Shown here in pieces: positions 63,072 to 64,000 of a stretch of 64,000 nucleotides of DNA. Under the pieces are notes generated by a model, which made no database searches, was not told where the DNA came from, and was given only the letters and a program-made list of their open reading frames with translations. A program made the translations under genes and the position numbers. How positions within the stretch are numbered: the stretch's first letter is position 1; each line of letters begins with the position of its first letter. The stretch lies in NCBI RefSeq assembly GCF_031882575.1, contig NZ_CP134772.1:5096501-5160500 (forward strand). The letters are read 5' to 3'. Origin of the DNA: Pseudomonas sp. VD-NE ins. GTDB taxonomy: Bacteria; Pseudomonadota; Gammaproteobacteria; Pseudomonadales; Pseudomonadaceae.

Positions 63072-63920
63072 TCAGAACACCACGGTCTTGTTGCCGTGCA
63101 CCAGCACGCGATCTTCGAGGTGATAGCGCAGGCCACGAGCCAGGACCATCTTCTCGACGTCACGGCCGAAACGCACCATGTCTTCGATGCTGTCGCTGTG
63201 GCTGACGCGGACTACGTCCTGCTCGATGATCGGACCGGCGTCCAGTTCTTCGGTCACGTAGTGGCAGGTCGCGCCGATCAGCTTCACGCCACGCAACGAC
63301 GCCTGGTGATACGGCTTGGCGCCGACGAACGACGGCAGGAAGCTGTGGTGAATGTTGATGACCTTGTGCGCGTATTCGCGGCACATGTCTGGCGGCAGGA
63401 TCTGCATGTAACGCGCCAGCACCACCACTTCGGCATCGTGCTGCTTGACCAGACGCGACACTTCGTCGAAGGCCGGTTGCTTGTCCTGCGGATTGACCGG
63501 GACGTGGTAGTAAGGAATGCCGTGCCACTCGACCATGCTGCGCAGGTCATCGTGGTTGGAAATCACACAGGAGATTTCACAGTCCAGTTCATCGCTGTGC
63601 CAGCGGTGCAACAAGTCAGCGAGGCAGTGGGATTCGCGGCTGGCCATCAGCACAACACGCTTTTTCTGCTCGGTGTCGGTGATGCGCCAGTCCATCGAGA
63701 ATTCTTCGGCAATCGGCGCAAACTTCTCGCGCAGTACTTCAATACCGAAAGGCAGCGAATCGGCACGAATTTCGTGACGCATGAAGAACCAGCCCACTTG
63801 ATTGTCCGAGTGGTGGCTCGCTTCGGTGATCCAGCCGTTGTGGGCTGCCAGAAAATTACTGACTTTGGCAACGATGCCAACGCGGTCCGGGCAAGATATC
63901 ACCAGCCGAAAAGTGCGCAT
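63072..63920 (-). CDS. purU: Formyltetrahydrofolate deformylase
   Basis: 282 residues. N-terminal ACT domain (MRTFRLVISCPDRVGIVAKVS, about 1-85) senses methionine/glycine balance in E. coli. The C-terminal hydrolase domain is formyltransferase-like, with the catalytic Asn-His-Asp set in INIHHSFLPSFVGAKPY and GATCHYVTEELDAGPI. It releases formate from 10-formyl-THF. GAGGGG upstream (63928-63924) is the ribosome site. Related to the one-carbon output of the glycine cleavage genes in this window, though not adjacent. Confidence 0.96.
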   Translation of the reverse strand: MRTFRLVISCPDRVGIVAKVSNFLAAHNGWITEASHHSDNQVGWFFMRHEIRADSLPFGIEVLREKFAPIAEEFSMDWRITDTEQKKRVVLMASRESHCLADLLHRWHSDELDCEISCVISNHDDLRSMVEWHGIPYYHVPVNPQDKQPAFDEVSRLVKQHDAEVVVLARYMQILPPDMCREYAHKVINIHHSFLPSFVGAKPYHQASLRGVKLIGATCHYVTEELDAGPIIEQDVVRVSHSDSIEDMVRFGRDVEKMVLARGLRYHLEDRVLVHGNKTVVF

Positions 63921-64000
63921 GAGGGGAAACTCCAGAACTTCGCAAAGGCCGCCATTCTAGCGGCTGCGCAGGAAAACTGCAGTATTGATCAGCGCCGGTC

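Overview
The window is about 61-62% GC by eye and reads as core chromosome of a Pseudomonas fluorescens-group bacterium. The evidence is an arcDABC arginine deiminase operon, a TyrR-like regulator beside gcvH-gcvP-sdaA-gcvT, the tolQRAB-pal-cpoB cell-envelope operon with OprL-type Pal, an OprD-family porin, the mscS/yajQ/panE/sensor kinase/pduO/mutT/gst/argJ/secA series, and many Pseudomonas REP/REPIN palindromes between genes. There is no prophage, CRISPR array or large genomic island. The only mobile element is one intact IS481-type insertion.

Layout. 1-1032: end of a haem/TonB receptor and haem oxygenase. 1197-5492: inner-membrane YbaN protein, a dCache chemoreceptor and a CaiB/BaiF CoA-transferase. 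5701-13729: AlkA glycosylase and a second ArcD antiporter, diverging from arcD-arcA-arcB-arcC and a DUF5064 gene. 13741-15491: a tandem palindromic repeat block split by the IS. 15567-23630: gcsR-like sigma-54 activator and the glycine cleavage/serine deaminase operon. 24035-26373: cold shock protein, RDD protein, nadA, tRNA-Lys. 26436-38912: a long minus-strand series queE-queC, tol-pal, ybgC, ruvCAB, yebC, aspS, fmdB. 39045-41659: small regulatory and stress genes (RHH protein, Dps, membrane-anchored cold-shock-domain protein, SlyX, HIT). 42554-55212: porin, MscS channel, YajQ, PanE, histidine kinase, PduO, Nudix-ThiE fusion, GST, ArgJ, SecA. 55522-63920: DUF721/DciA protein, HerA-like ATPase, a PctA-like amino-acid chemoreceptor, a three-gene glycosyltransferase/deacetylase/flippase operon, a small hypothetical gene and purU.

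How the genes work together. The arc genes convert arginine to ornithine, CO2, ammonia and ATP. Both divergent arcD copies have Anr-like boxes. The glycine genes turn glycine into one-carbon units and, with SdaA, serine into pyruvate. Their promoter shows three 18-bp palindromic sites, a consensus-matching IHF site and a -24/-12 promoter in the expected order. The Tol-Pal genes connect the envelope layers at division.

The least described unit is the GT4-deacetylase-flippase operon (59947-62823). Its composition suggests a lipid-linked sugar is built, deacetylated in the cytoplasm and flipped across the inner membrane. The other notable signals are the IS insertion with a clean 5-bp target duplication, a family of 140-190 bp palindrome-ended elements, and several regulatory sites read directly from the sequence.
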